DNA from: Paracoccaceae bacterium
GTDB lineage: Bacteria; Pseudomonadota; Alphaproteobacteria; Rhodobacterales; Rhodobacteraceae
DNA: 64,000 nt
Reading direction: 5' to 3'
Assembly: GCA_017510335.1 (NCBI GenBank)
Contig: JAFWNM010000033.1
Location: forward strand, 22,868 to 86,867
In this document: positions 17,386-27,396 of the stretch, piece by piece
How positions within the stretch are numbered: position 1 is the stretch's first letter
Layout of the letters: every line of letters starts with the position of its first letter
Translations under genes and position numbers: made by a program
The notes under the pieces: generated by a model
What the model was told of the DNA's origin: nothing
What the model saw: only the letters and a program-made list of their open reading frames with translations
The model's database searches: none

Positions 17386-18819
17386 TCAGCCCTTCGTGCC
17401 CTGTCCGCGGGCGTATCTGTCTTCATAGCGCACGATGTCATCTTCGCCAACATATGATCCGGTCTGCACCTCGATCAGAACCATCGGCACTTTGCCGGGG
17501 TTTTCCATCCGGTGCACTGCGCCAAGCGGTATATAGATGGACTCGTTTTCCGTAACCAGGCGGGTATCATCGCCCACGGTTACCTTTGCGGTGCCTTCGA
17601 CCACGATCCAGTGTTCTGAACGGTGGAAATGGCTTTGCAGCGACAGTGCGGCGCCCGGGTGGACATGTATACGCTTGACCTGAAAGCGCGCGCCTACGGC
17701 AAGGCTTTCGAACCACCCCCAGGGGCGGTGGTCTTTCGGCAGATCGGTGGCCTGCTTCGCACCTTTTGCCTTCAACGCCGCGACCGCCAGTTTCACGTCT
17801 TGGGTGCGCGCCTTGTCCACGACCAGAACTGCATCATTCATGGCCACGACCACGATGCCTTTCAGCCCTAGCCCCACTACGGTCAGATCATCGCTATCGG
17901 CGCGCAACAGGCTATCTTCACACTCGATTGCTGTGGCGTCGCCGGACAGTTGCACGCCGTTTTCATCGCGCGATCCTTCGCCCCAGACCGCATCCCAACT
18001 GCCAAGATCAGACCACCCCGCACTGAAAGGCACAACCGACAGGTTGCTGGCCTTTTCCATCACGGCGTGGTCGATGGAAATATCCTCAAGCGGGGACCAG
18101 GGTTCGGGTGCCAGCCGCAGAAAGCCGATATCTTCCTGCGCCTGTTCCAGCGCCTGTGTGACCTGCGCCAGCATCTCGGGCATATACTGCTGGAACGCGG
18201 CAACTATATCGGAAGCGCGAAACAGGAAAATGCCGGAGTTCCACAGATACCGCCCGCTTTCCAGCATGTCTTTGGCACGGGCCAATTCGGGTTTTTCAAC
18301 AAACCGCGACAGCGCAACGGTTGCCCCGTCGCTGTTCTGGTCCTCACTCAGTTCAAGATAGCCATATCCGGTTTCAGGATAGGTGGGTTGAATCCCGAAA
18401 GTGACCAAGCGGCCTTGATTCACCGCGCTTAGTCCCGCTTCCACAGATGCGACGAAGGCGGCGGTATCAGGCACAACATGGTCCGACGGGGTGACCAGCA
18501 AAACGGCATCAGGTTCGTTGCGCTGTGCATGCAAAGCAGCCGCAAGCACAGCCGGCGCCGTATTGCGCGCTTCCGGTTCGATCAGAATGGTCTGCGCCGA
18601 AAGCCCGATATCGGCCATTTGGTCCTGAACGATAAAGCGGAAGTCGGAATTGGTGATAACAATCGCCGCCGCGAAACCCGGACCGCTGACGCGACGCGCA
18701 GAGGCTTGAAACAGCGTTTCGTGGCCAATCAGGGGCACAAACTGCTTAGGGTAACTTTTCCGGGACAAAGGCCATAACCGCGTCCCCGAACCACCGCTAA
18801 GGATAACTGGCGTAATCAT
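17386..18819 (-). CDS. manC: mannose-1-phosphate guanylyltransferase / mannose-6-phosphate isomerase
   Basis: A 477-residue bifunctional type II enzyme. The N-terminal nucleotidyltransferase domain has LSGGSGTRLWPLSR and FVEKP and makes GDP-mannose from mannose-1-phosphate and GTP. The C-terminal cupin domain (about 345-470), with HVHPGAALSLQSHFHRSEHW and GAVHRMENPG, isomerises fructose-6-phosphate to mannose-6-phosphate. It lies downstream of the phosphomannomutase gene, completing GDP-mannose supply. The 152-base gap between them is AT-rich and could hold its own promoter. Confidence 0.92.
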   Translation of the reverse strand: MITPVILSGGSGTRLWPLSRKSYPKQFVPLIGHETLFQASARRVSGPGFAAAIVITNSDFRFIVQDQMADIGLSAQTILIEPEARNTAPAVLAAALHAQRNEPDAVLLVTPSDHVVPDTAAFVASVEAGLSAVNQGRLVTFGIQPTYPETGYGYLELSEDQNSDGATVALSRFVEKPELARAKDMLESGRYLWNSGIFLFRASDIVAAFQQYMPEMLAQVTQALEQAQEDIGFLRLAPEPWSPLEDISIDHAVMEKASNLSVVPFSAGWSDLGSWDAVWGEGSRDENGVQLSGDATAIECEDSLLRADSDDLTVVGLGLKGIVVVAMNDAVLVVDKARTQDVKLAVAALKAKGAKQATDLPKDHRPWGWFESLAVGARFQVKRIHVHPGAALSLQSHFHRSEHWIVVEGTAKVTVGDDTRLVTENESIYIPLGAVHRMENPGKVPMVLIEVQTGSYVGEDDIVRYEDRYARGQGTKG

Positions 18820-18971
18820 TTCAAGCCACCTATGTCAAAAACAAGACCAGTTGAAACCAATTCGAAATCCTGTAACGCACAAAGATGTCTTTTGGCCGTT
18901 GTCACATTTTGTTCTACCGCACAGATGCAGACTGATCAAAGTGTTTACACATTCGGAAAACATATTTGATT

Positions 18972-20402
18972 TCAAATCACTTCATCATCTGTTTCATGCC
19001 TCGTCATGCGGTCACGCAAGGCATTGCGCAGCTTTTGCAGATGGGCTGCCAGAAGCCTTTGTGCCTCGGCAGCGGTGGGGGCTTCTGTATAGCAACGGCA
19101 TTCGGGCGCGTTTCCTGAAGCTCGCAAATGCACAACCTGCCCCCCCCCAAACAGCACCCGCAGCCCGTCAGTCAGATCAAGCCCTGCTTCGGGCGCGCCA
19201 GCGTCGAAAAACGCGGCGCGGGCGCGGGCATCAACAGACAGCAGGTTTATCAGCCCGGTCGATGCGTCGGTCGGGATATCCTGCAAGCGGTCGGCAGCCG
19301 TAAACCGGCCAGGCAGGTCGTGCAGTAGCCCGGCGACCCCTTGCCCCCTGGCATGGGCCAACGCCAGCGGCGCAATGACAGGCAACATGCTGTCTCGGGT
19401 CATCAAGGGCGGAAGCGGGCCTGTCGGGCCTGCAGCGGCAAAGCCCAACAGGAAGCCGCCGTTAGCCTCATATCCCACAACGCGCGTTGCCGGATCCGCC
19501 GCAAGAACCCCTTCCATTGCGGCAAGAACATAGGGCGACCCGATGCGCGTGCGGTGCACAGCGGCAAATTCCGGCACCATATCCACCATGGAATTGGACG
19601 ACACCGGCGTGCAAACCACATCAGCGCCCAGGGCACGCGCGGTCAGCACGCCCAACACATCGCCCGCGACCACGTTGCCCTGTGCATCGCACAGAAGGGG
19701 GCGGTCGGCATCGCCATCCGTCGACACAAGCGCGTCAAGCCTGTGTTCAGCACACCATGCGGCAAGCTGCGCGCGGGTTTCAGCGGCAACCGCTTCCGTA
19801 TCAACAGGAATGAAGTGATCGGCGCGGGCCAATGCAACCGGAGTAGCACCAAGGCCCGTGAAGATATCCATCATCAGATCACGCGCAACCGAACTGTGCT
19901 GATAAACGCCAATGCGCAAGTCTGTCAGCGCAAGCGGCCCATAGGCAGAAACAAAGCGCGCAACATAAGCGGCAGCAACCCCGGGGGCTTCTTCAGCTTC
20001 CGGGGATGTGCGGGCCAGTGGCCAATCCTGACCAGAGGCCGCAAGAATGGCCTGCTCATCCTGTTTCGTAAGCTCACCCGCGGTGGTGTAGAATTTCAGC
20101 CCGTTCCTGTCTGCTGGAATATGACTTCCTGTAACCATGACCGCCCCGCAGCCCCGCGCCGCAGCCGCCAGCGCGGGTGTTGGCACCGCACCGGCACGAA
20201 CGGGATGAACCCCTGCTGCGCGTATCGCAGCCAACACAGTTTCGGCAATCGCTGGCGAGGAGGCGCGCAAGTCCCAGCCCACAATGACCGAACCGCCATG
20301 CTGGCAAGTGGCCAAATAGGCGCGCACAATATCAGTGATAACGTCATCTGTCAGCTCAGAGACAAGCCCTCGCAGGCCACTGGTTCCGAAAGCTGGGGGC
20401 AA
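18972..20402 (-). CDS. manB: phosphomannomutase (alpha-D-phosphohexomutase family)
   Basis: A 476-residue enzyme that interconverts mannose-6-phosphate and mannose-1-phosphate. The phosphoserine loop reads TGSHIPADRNG (Ser93) instead of the more usual TASHNP. The metal-binding loop is DGDADRP (229-235), and a sugar-binding EANGG and a C-terminal RASGNAPECR phosphate-binding loop are present. Start is a TTG at 20402 with GAGAGGA 7 bases upstream. It works with ManC just downstream. The altered serine loop suggests a distinct subfamily rather than loss of function, because Ser and flanking Gly/His are kept. Confidence 0.85.
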   Translation of the reverse strand: MPPAFGTSGLRGLVSELTDDVITDIVRAYLATCQHGGSVIVGWDLRASSPAIAETVLAAIRAAGVHPVRAGAVPTPALAAAARGCGAVMVTGSHIPADRNGLKFYTTAGELTKQDEQAILAASGQDWPLARTSPEAEEAPGVAAAYVARFVSAYGPLALTDLRIGVYQHSSVARDLMMDIFTGLGATPVALARADHFIPVDTEAVAAETRAQLAAWCAEHRLDALVSTDGDADRPLLCDAQGNVVAGDVLGVLTARALGADVVCTPVSSNSMVDMVPEFAAVHRTRIGSPYVLAAMEGVLAADPATRVVGYEANGGFLLGFAAAGPTGPLPPLMTRDSMLPVIAPLALAHARGQGVAGLLHDLPGRFTAADRLQDIPTDASTGLINLLSVDARARAAFFDAGAPEAGLDLTDGLRVLFGGGQVVHLRASGNAPECRCYTEAPTAAEAQRLLAAHLQKLRNALRDRMTRHETDDEVI

Positions 20403-20651
20403 GATCAGATCCTCTCAAGCGATGCGCTGCAGCAAAACGGGGCATTCTTTTGGCAGCAATGACACAACAACCTTCAGTATCTTCGCCCTGACCAACGCCT
20501 TCAAGACACTTCTGCCCACCCTGCGCCGCGCAGTGGCCAAATCGTCTGGGCACAGCCCCGTCGGTTTGCTGTCATCGCGCCCCTGAAATTGCAGCGTTTT
20601 CACCGGACGGACGTTAAGTTTTTGCTTTCAACTCAGACTGTCCATGTCTTC

Positions 20652-21569
20652 TCAGGAACGGGTGACAAGCTCTGCCACACCTTGCGCCAGCGTTATATTT
20701 GGCGACCAGTCCAGATCGCGCTTCGCCTTCGAAATATCCAGAACCACTTTCAGGGGGTCAAACGGGCGTGCAGGTTGCAGGTTGCGCATGATCTTCACCC
20801 CGGTGGCGTCCTCGACAACATCGCATAATGTGTTCAACGATGTTCCTTGCCCGTAGCCGCAATTATATGCACCGATGACAGGGTTCTCTAGTGTGGCCAG
20901 CATCAGCCGGACCAGATCGCGCACATGCACAAAATCGCGCACTGCACTGCCATCCCCCCACATGGTAATCGGCTTATTGTTCAATGCAGCGTTCACGAAG
21001 GTTGTGACCGCACCCAGCACACCCAGTTTCTGTTGTCCCGGCCCGTAAGGGTTGGCGGGGCGAATAACGACCGGACGTAAGCCATACATATCCTGATACA
21101 GGCGAATATATGCCTCGGCGGCCAGTTTTGTTGCGCCATAGGCCGAAGCGGGCCGAAGCGGGTGTGTCTCTGGTATCGGCAACTGCTCCGGTGGACCATA
21201 GATCGCACCGCCCGATGACAAATACAGCAAACGCGTCTGGCCCAAACGCCGCATTTCTTCCAGCAGGGTAATCAAGGGAAGCAGGTTATCCTGTGCGTCT
21301 CCGCGCGGGTCAGCAGTAGCTTGGGCAGGAACAGTCGATGACGCAAGGTGCCAGACCGCATCCACTGTTTTGACCAGCGCTGCCTTATCCACCAAGGCAC
21401 CAAGCCCCCCCGGGACATAGTCAAAAGCGCCCGCATACTCGACCGATGGTTTCATGCTGCGCCCGACCGAAGTTACGCGATGCCCTGATGCAAGGGCCTG
21501 TCGCACAGCTTCATCTCCGATGAAGCCGTTACCCCCGATGATTACGATATGTCTGGAATGCTGTGTCAT
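20652..21569 (-). CDS. NAD-dependent epimerase/dehydratase (UDP-glucose 4-epimerase-like)
   Basis: A 305-residue extended short-chain dehydrogenase. The nucleotide-binding motif GGNGFIG is at residues 12-18, SSGGAIYG holds the catalytic serine region and YGATK carries the Tyr/Lys pair. The family acts on nucleotide sugars, often as a 4-epimerase. Its start lies 41 bases inside the end of the upstream glycosyltransferase gene, an unusually long coding overlap. It is the last gene of the rhamnose/glycosyltransferase run on the minus strand. Confidence 0.8.
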   Translation of the reverse strand: MTQHSRHIVIIGGNGFIGDEAVRQALASGHRVTSVGRSMKPSVEYAGAFDYVPGGLGALVDKAALVKTVDAVWHLASSTVPAQATADPRGDAQDNLLPLITLLEEMRRLGQTRLLYLSSGGAIYGPPEQLPIPETHPLRPASAYGATKLAAEAYIRLYQDMYGLRPVVIRPANPYGPGQQKLGVLGAVTTFVNAALNNKPITMWGDGSAVRDFVHVRDLVRLMLATLENPVIGAYNCGYGQGTSLNTLCDVVEDATGVKIMRNLQPARPFDPLKVVLDISKAKRDLDWSPNITLAQGVAELVTRS

Positions 21570-22764
21570 AAGCAGTCTCTATTTCTTTCAAGAATACGTC
21601 GGGACTGAACACGCTGTCAGACCATTGCTTGGCGCGCTGGCCCATGCTCCGCGCTAGTTGGATGTCTTGCGCAAGCGCGCGGATGCACTGCGCCAATTCC
21701 TCGATGTTGTCAGGATCAAAAATTAACCCGCGTTGGCCGTGTTCGACCAATTCAGTTATTCCGCCCCGGTGGGCACCAATCACCGGCCGGGCCGCAGCAA
21801 AGGATTGATTGATGACATAAGGAAAGTTCTCATGCCATAAGGATGGCACGATCACAAAGCGGGCATTTTCCAGTACGGCATCCAGTTCCGCTCCCCACCG
21901 AGGGCCAAGAAACTCTATATTCGTCAGGCCGCGCTCCGCGACCATCTTCTCAAGCCTTTGCTGGTCCGGGCCGTTCCCTACGATCTTGATCGGAAAGTTA
22001 TCAATACGGTCTGCGGCCTGAACAATCCGGTCCACCCCTTTTTCATCAATCAGGCGCCCGAAATACAGGCCATAGCCATCATACTTATCTGTGGCGGTCA
22101 CGGCGGCGGAATTGAACGGATTGCGCATTTTCGACCAGCTGAAGGGTTTACCCTGCCAGAATTCTTCGGTTTTATGCGCCATAAATTCACTGGAAAAGGT
22201 GAAATGCGCAATTTTTTCATATACTTTCAAGCTGTTGTGAATATAGGCCTCTGTCATGCTGGCCACTGACAACGGCAGGTTTTCCTTGCAACACTTGTTC
22301 GCAACCGCCCGCCAAAATTTTCCACCCTGGCACTCGGTACAGATTTTCTGGTGATGGAACAGCTTATAATTCGGACAGATATGCTTGTAATCATTGCAGC
22401 TCATGACCACGGGAATACGCCGGTCATGTGCGGCGGAAAATATCGCCGGACTTAAATGCACATTTGTCGCAAAAACATGCAGCAAATCGGGCTTGAACTG
22501 GTCCAGAAGGGCGGCCATCCGTGCCTTGTTGCGCGGATTGTAGATCGCAGGTGGAACGCTGGCTGCACGCGCCAAAAGTCCGGGCGCATCATAGGCTGGC
22601 GCGTCCCACAAGGTCACGTTGTCGGGCGTGCCGGGCTGCTTTTTTCCAGTAGCGAGCATCCATGTATCATGCCCTGCGGCGCGCAAAGCTTTTTCTGTTT
22701 CGTGAAAGAATACTTCGGCACCGCCTGTCAGTTCATGGAACTTGTGCGCTAGCAGAACTCGCAT
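21529..22764 (-). CDS. glycosyltransferase, GT4 family
   Basis: A 411-residue GT-B fold glycosyltransferase. The N-terminus has FHELTGGAEVFFHETEKAL. A cysteine-rich insert at about 130-165 (CNDYKHICPNYK, CTECQGG, NKCCKENLP) is of a kind seen in a subset of EPS glycosyltransferases and may bind a metal. The donor site has the usual E-x7-E region in GTAVPS-like order (IVPSLWHENFPYVINQSFA). It lies directly after rfbA (7-base gap). Donor and acceptor sugars are not predictable. Confidence 0.82.
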   Translation of the reverse strand: MRVLLAHKFHELTGGAEVFFHETEKALRAAGHDTWMLATGKKQPGTPDNVTLWDAPAYDAPGLLARAASVPPAIYNPRNKARMAALLDQFKPDLLHVFATNVHLSPAIFSAAHDRRIPVVMSCNDYKHICPNYKLFHHQKICTECQGGKFWRAVANKCCKENLPLSVASMTEAYIHNSLKVYEKIAHFTFSSEFMAHKTEEFWQGKPFSWSKMRNPFNSAAVTATDKYDGYGLYFGRLIDEKGVDRIVQAADRIDNFPIKIVGNGPDQQRLEKMVAERGLTNIEFLGPRWGAELDAVLENARFVIVPSLWHENFPYVINQSFAAARPVIGAHRGGITELVEHGQRGLIFDPDNIEELAQCIRALAQDIQLARSMGQRAKQWSDSVFSPDVFLKEIETAYDTAFQTYRNHRG

Positions 22765-22771
22765 GGCGCCC

Positions 22772-23656
22772 CTATCCTTTATCTGTCAGGAAACGTGATT
22801 TCAGGTATTGCCCATATCCGCTTTTGCCCAGCTTGGTGGCCTGTGCGTCTAGATCGCTGCGTGAAATCCAGCCTTGCTGAAAGGCTATTTCCTCGGGGCA
22901 GCCGATCTGCAAGCCTTGGCGCAGTTGCAGCGTGCGCACAAAATTTGCGGCATCCAGCAAACTGTCATGGGTGCCTGTGTCCAGCCACGCATAGCCACGC
23001 CCCATCGTTTCGACTGACAATGTGCCTTCTGCCAGATAAAGTTCCAGCAGGCTGGTAATTTCCAGCTCTCCGCGTGCGGACGGGGTGACTTGCGCGGCCT
23101 TGGCGGGCGCTGTGCCATCAAGGCAATACAGCCCTGTTACCGCATAATTGGACGGCGGGTGTTCCGGTTTTTCGATGATCGAACGCACGCGCCCTTCGGC
23201 GTCGAAATCCACCACACCATAGCGTTCGGGGTCGGCCACACGGTAGCCGAACACTGTACCGCCCGTGGCTTGCGCGTCTGCGCGTTCCAGCATTTCCGGC
23301 AACCCGTGCCCGAAGAAAATATTGTCCCCCAAGACCATCAGCGACGGCGCGCCCGCCAAAAAATCCTCGGCCAGCAAGTAGGCCTGCGCAAGCCCGTCGG
23401 GGCTGTCCTGAATGATCCAGGTAAATTCCAGACCCCATTGCCCCCCATCCCCCAGAAGACGCTGGAACTGCGCCTGATCTTCGGGCGTGGTGATGATCGC
23501 AACCTGCCGGATGCCAGACAGCATCAACACTGACAGCGGATAATAGATCATCGGCTTGTCATACAGCGGCAGCAACTGCTTGGACACGCCCATCGTGATC
23601 GGCCAAAGCCGCGACCCGGTGCCGCCTGCCAAAATGATTCCCTTGCGCTGCGTCAT
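22772..23656 (-). CDS. rfbA: glucose-1-phosphate thymidylyltransferase
   Basis: A 294-residue enzyme making dTDP-glucose from dTTP and glucose-1-phosphate, the first step to dTDP-rhamnose. GIILAGGTGSRLWP at the start is the nucleotide-binding loop, and GVSKQLLPLYDKPMIYYPL is diagnostic. LGDNIFFGHG and the catalytic FDAEGRV region follow. The ATG at 23656 overlaps the rfbD stop by ATGA. Length and motifs are standard. Confidence 0.95.
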   Translation of the reverse strand: MTQRKGIILAGGTGSRLWPITMGVSKQLLPLYDKPMIYYPLSVLMLSGIRQVAIITTPEDQAQFQRLLGDGGQWGLEFTWIIQDSPDGLAQAYLLAEDFLAGAPSLMVLGDNIFFGHGLPEMLERADAQATGGTVFGYRVADPERYGVVDFDAEGRVRSIIEKPEHPPSNYAVTGLYCLDGTAPAKAAQVTPSARGELEITSLLELYLAEGTLSVETMGRGYAWLDTGTHDSLLDAANFVRTLQLRQGLQIGCPEEIAFQQGWISRSDLDAQATKLGKSGYGQYLKSRFLTDKG

Positions 23657-24501
23657 GACATGCCTTTCAATTCGTTCAAAACTTCGGTCAATCCCTGGCC
23701 CCAGTCGGGCCTGTCCAGCCCGAATGTCGACAAGCTGCTGCACTCCAGCCGTGAATTCAGCGGGCGTTTTGCGGGGGTCGGGTATTCACTGGTGGCGATA
23801 TCGTCGATCCGGCAGTCCAGACCGGCCCCCGCCATGATGGCACGGGCAAACCCCGCCCAGCTTGTGTCCGGCGCACCGCTGAAATGATAGGTGCCTGATT
23901 TTTCCGGGCTGGCCTGCAGCGCTTGCGCGATCGTCAGACAAGCCTGCGCAATGGCGCGCGCGGGCGTCGGTCCGCCAATCTGGTCGGCAACCACGCGCAA
24001 CACATCGCGTTCCGCCCCCAGGCGCAGCATGGTGCGCACGAAATTGCTGCCATGGCTTGAGAACACCCAAGAGGTGCGCAAAATGGCATGCACCCCGCCT
24101 GCTGCGCGCACGCCCTGTTCCCCCATCAGTTTTGTGCGCCCATAGGTGCCAAGCGGCGCTGTGGGGTGGTCCGGCGCAAACGGGGCCGTGCCCGCACCGT
24201 CAAACACATAATCAGTCGAGATATGCACAAACGGCACCGAAAGTGCTGCACATTCGCGCGCCATTGCGGCAGGGGACGCCCCATTGATATAGGCGGCCAA
24301 TGCTTCTTGTTCTTCCGCGCGGTCCACGGCGGTGTAGGCAGCGGCGTTGATGACCGCATGCGGGCTATGCGCCCGGATGGCCGCCGCGCAGGCTTCTGGA
24401 TCGGACAGATCGGCCTGATCACGGCCCAGATACACGGCATCAGGGGCCAGACGCGCCAATTCGCGCGCAACCTGACCTGTGCGCCCGAAGACAAGGATCA
24501 T
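23653..24501 (-). CDS. rfbD: dTDP-4-dehydrorhamnose reductase
   Basis: A 282-residue NADPH-dependent reductase for the last step of dTDP-L-rhamnose synthesis. [11 protein letters not shown] at the N-terminus binds the cofactor. STDYVFDG and YGRTKLMGE provide the catalytic Tyr and Lys. [10 protein letters not shown] is typical of RfbD. Start ATG at 24501 overlaps the rfbB stop (ATGA); an upstream ATG at 24555 would sit within rfbB without support. Confidence 0.94.
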   Translation of the reverse strand: MILVFGRTGQVARELARLAPDAVYLGRDQADLSDPEACAAAIRAHSPHAVINAAAYTAVDRAEEQEALAAYINGASPAAMARECAALSVPFVHISTDYVFDGAGTAPFAPDHPTAPLGTYGRTKLMGEQGVRAAGGVHAILRTSWVFSSHGSNFVRTMLRLGAERDVLRVVADQIGGPTPARAIAQACLTIAQALQASPEKSGTYHFSGAPDTSWAGFARAIMAGAGLDCRIDDIATSEYPTPAKRPLNSRLECSSLSTFGLDRPDWGQGLTEVLNELKGMS

Positions 24502-25541
24502 GCCTTCACCCCCAGGCGCTGGCCCACACCCTGACGTTCCTGCAAGGCCCGCCACCAGTCTTCATTGGCCAGATACCATTCAACCGTGCGCGCCAGCCCT
24601 TCTTCTACTGTGACCGAAGGACGCCAACCCAATTCGTCCCGAATGCGCGAAGGGTCAATCGCATAGCGCGCATCATGGCCGGGACGGTCCGTCACAAACG
24701 TGATCTGGTCAGCATAGCTGCCCTGCGCAAGGGGGCGTTTTTCATCCAGAATCGCGCAAAGCGTGCGCACAAGTTCCAGATTAGTCCGCTCATTCTCGCC
24801 GCCAATATTATAGCTGCGCCCCAGCACGCCCTTCTCCAGCACCAACAGCAGCGCGTCGGCGTGATCCTCGACAAACAGCCAGTCGCGCACATTGGACCCA
24901 TTGCCGTAAATGGGCAGGGGTTTGCCCGCCAATGCGTTCAGGATAATGACGGGCACCAGTTTTTCAGGGAAATGGAAAGGTCCGTAATTGTTGGAACAAT
25001 TCGTCAGCACAACCGGCAGACCAAAGGTATGGTGCCATGCCTGCACCAGATGGTCACTTGCCGCCTTGCTGGCAGAATAGGGGCTGCGCGGGTCATAGGG
25101 CGTTTCTTCGGTAAACTGCCCTGTCGCACCAAGGCTGCCAAACACCTCGTCCGTGCTGATATGATGAAAGCGGAAACCCTCGGGCCGCCCACGTCCCACC
25201 CAATAGGCGCGCGCAGCTTCCAGCAATTCATAGGTGCCGGTCACATTGGTGGAAATGAAATCCCCTGGCCCGTCAATGGACCGGTCAACATGGGACTCGG
25301 CGGCCAGATGCATGACCGCATCAGGCTGATGGGCGGCAAAAATGCGGTCCAGCGCAGCGCGGTCACGAATATCGGCCTGTTCAAACGCATAAAGCGGGCT
25401 GTCTGCCACGCCCGCCACATTATCGAGGCATGCCGCATAGGTCAGGGCATCGAGATTGACCACGCCGTGTCCGCGCGAAACCGCCAGCCGAACCACTGCA
25501 GACCCGATGAACCCTGCACCGCCTGTAATCAAAATTTTCAT
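24498..25541 (-). CDS. rfbB: dTDP-glucose 4,6-dehydratase
   Basis: A 347-residue NAD-dependent dehydratase, the second step of dTDP-rhamnose synthesis. [11 protein letters not shown] binds [18 protein letters not shown] and [12 protein letters not shown] (Thr/Asp/Glu catalytic set) and [12 protein letters not shown] (Tyr/Lys) are all present. It sits between rfbC (upstream, 3-base gap) and rfbD (overlap), so the four genes rfbC-B-D-A form one translation-coupled unit. Confidence 0.95.
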   Translation of the reverse strand: MKILITGGAGFIGSAVVRLAVSRGHGVVNLDALTYAACLDNVAGVADSPLYAFEQADIRDRAALDRIFAAHQPDAVMHLAAESHVDRSIDGPGDFISTNVTGTYELLEAARAYWVGRGRPEGFRFHHISTDEVFGSLGATGQFTEETPYDPRSPYSASKAASDHLVQAWHHTFGLPVVLTNCSNNYGPFHFPEKLVPVIILNALAGKPLPIYGNGSNVRDWLFVEDHADALLLVLEKGVLGRSYNIGGENERTNLELVRTLCAILDEKRPLAQGSYADQITFVTDRPGHDARYAIDPSRIRDELGWRPSVTVEEGLARTVEWYLANEDWWRALQERQGVGQRLGVKA

Positions 25542-25544
25542 GGG

Positions 25545-26099
25545 TTAACCTTCAACCGTGAATGGTGTCTGAAACTCAGCAAAAGCGGGGGCCTGCCTGT
25601 CCTTGTCAGACAACACCGGCGCATCCGTGCCCCACGCAATACCAAGACTGTCCCAACGCACTGCCCCATCACATGCAGGCGCATAGACATCCGAACATTT
25701 ATACTGGACTTCGCAATCTTCTGTCAGGGTTACAAACCCGTGCAAGAAGCCCTTGGGCACAAAAAGCTGCGCCCCGTTCTGCGCAGTCAGTTCCGAACTG
25801 ACCCATTGGCCGTAAGTGGGCGACCCCGCGCGCACATCCACCGCGACATCCAGTATTGCGCCGCGCGAACATCGCACAAGCTTGTCCTGCGCATGGGGGG
25901 GGCGCTGGTAATGCAACCCGCGCAAAGTATGGCGCGGCGCGGAATAGCTATGATTGTCCTGCACGAAATCAGGCAGATCAACGCCCGCAGACCGCAGCGC
26001 GTCCTTGTTCCATGTCTCGCAAAACCAGCCGCGTTCATCCCCAAACCGCCGCGGTGTTATCAGAACGGGACCCGATATCGCAAAATATTCAATCTTCAT
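25545..26099 (-). CDS. rfbC: dTDP-4-dehydrorhamnose 3,5-epimerase
   Basis: A 184-residue cupin-fold epimerase, third step of dTDP-rhamnose synthesis. FVQDNHSYSAPRHTLRGLHY contains the catalytic His region, RCSRGAILDVAVDVR is the second signature, and FVPKGFLHGF the third. It starts 1 base after the stop of the upstream glycosyltransferase. Normal length; no anomaly. Confidence 0.95.
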   Translation of the reverse strand: MKIEYFAISGPVLITPRRFGDERGWFCETWNKDALRSAGVDLPDFVQDNHSYSAPRHTLRGLHYQRPPHAQDKLVRCSRGAILDVAVDVRAGSPTYGQWVSSELTAQNGAQLFVPKGFLHGFVTLTEDCEVQYKCSDVYAPACDGAVRWDSLGIAWGTDAPVLSDKDRQAPAFAEFQTPFTVEG

Positions 26100-26100
26100 C

Positions 26101-27246
26101 TCAGACTTCCGCCCATTTTGCTATGGTTGGGGAAACCGCTGTTTTCTTGGGGTTTTCCAACAAAACTTCGGTATAAGCGGACAGCACATCTTCCCAGATG
26201 AACTTGGCAGCATGCTGCGCGCGCGCGGCGGCACGCGCCGCGTGAACGGCCGCGTCATCCGTGACAAGCTGTTTCATCAAGCTGGCGCAGCTGTCTGCGG
26301 AACTGAAATAAAACTGCGCATTGTCTGTTGTCCAGCGATTGAACTTGTTGTCATGCGCAAGCACCGCATTGCCAGCACCCAAAGCCTCGACCAGGGACGG
26401 GTTGGTGCCGCCAACCTGATGGCCATGCAGATACGCGCGCGCATGCAAGCGCAAACTGGCAACCTGCGCGGAATCATAAATCGCGCCGGGGAACATGACG
26501 TTCGCGCCCGCCGCAGCCTTGACCCGCTGATGGTAGGGGTTGGCATCATCCAGCTTGCCAAGAATGACAACCGGAAAATCTGGCGGCAGGCTGGCGGCAG
26601 CTTGCACAAGTTCCAGAATGGAATTTTCTGGTTCAATCCGCGCAATGGACACGAAATAACGGTCCGGCGTCAAGCCAAGTGGCGGCGCATCTGCTGTCGT
26701 GACCAAGGGCGCGCCGTAGGGAATGATGACAGGTTTCTTGAAACAACGCCGTCTGACATGGGCAGCAATGCCGGGATGGTCGGCAACAGCAACATGGCAC
26801 AGATTGGCGCCGATCACTTCATTGATGAAGAACCAGATCTTGGCAGGCAGACTCCATTTCTGGCGCTTCCATTCAATACCGTCCATATTCATGATGACGC
26901 GCCTGCCGCGCAGTCGCTGCAGCACATTGAAGATGGCCGTATTATACCCAAGCACCAGATCAACCCCATCCAGCGTCAGCACATGCCGTGCGCATTTCAG
27001 GTCGAAATCCATGGTCCCCACCGGACCCTGACGTGTTGTGCCAAAATGGATCAGGTTGACGCCTTTCCACTGCGTCACAGTTCCATCCCGCGAGGTTCCG
27101 GTATCATCCTGACAGTAGACATTCACTGTCCACCCCTTGTTGACCAGATAAAGCGCAAGGTTCTCTGCGAAGGTTTCAAAACCGCCATGCTTCGCGGGTA
27201 TGCCCCGCGTGCCAAGAATGTTCACCGTTTCTTTTGCTACCGGCAT
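26101..27246 (-). CDS. rhamnosyltransferase-like glycosyltransferase (DUF1972 + GT4)
   Basis: A 381-residue GT-B glycosyltransferase. The N-terminal half (ILGTRGIPAKHGGFETFAE) is the DUF1972 domain found on rhamnosyl- and fucosyl-transferases. The C-terminal half is a GT4 domain (YFVSIARIEPENSILELVQA, then GGTNPSLVEALGAG at the donor site). Its place at the head of the rfbCBDA genes suggests it transfers L-rhamnose. The acceptor is unknown. Confidence 0.83.
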   Translation of the reverse strand: MPVAKETVNILGTRGIPAKHGGFETFAENLALYLVNKGWTVNVYCQDDTGTSRDGTVTQWKGVNLIHFGTTRQGPVGTMDFDLKCARHVLTLDGVDLVLGYNTAIFNVLQRLRGRRVIMNMDGIEWKRQKWSLPAKIWFFINEVIGANLCHVAVADHPGIAAHVRRRCFKKPVIIPYGAPLVTTADAPPLGLTPDRYFVSIARIEPENSILELVQAAASLPPDFPVVILGKLDDANPYHQRVKAAAGANVMFPGAIYDSAQVASLRLHARAYLHGHQVGGTNPSLVEALGAGNAVLAHDNKFNRWTTDNAQFYFSSADSCASLMKQLVTDDAAVHAARAAARAQHAAKFIWEDVLSAYTEVLLENPKKTAVSPTIAKWAEV

Positions 27247-27396
27247 AATTTTCTAGCTTTCCTGTCCGTGCTGCGGTGCAGCTTTATTGGTAGTAACATT
27301 TTCGATCAAACTTATAACAGTTGGCGGGGTGTCTGTCTGGCGATCTGGTGGAAAATTGCGCATTCCCATCAGCGCGCCCTGTCCCATATCGCCCCC

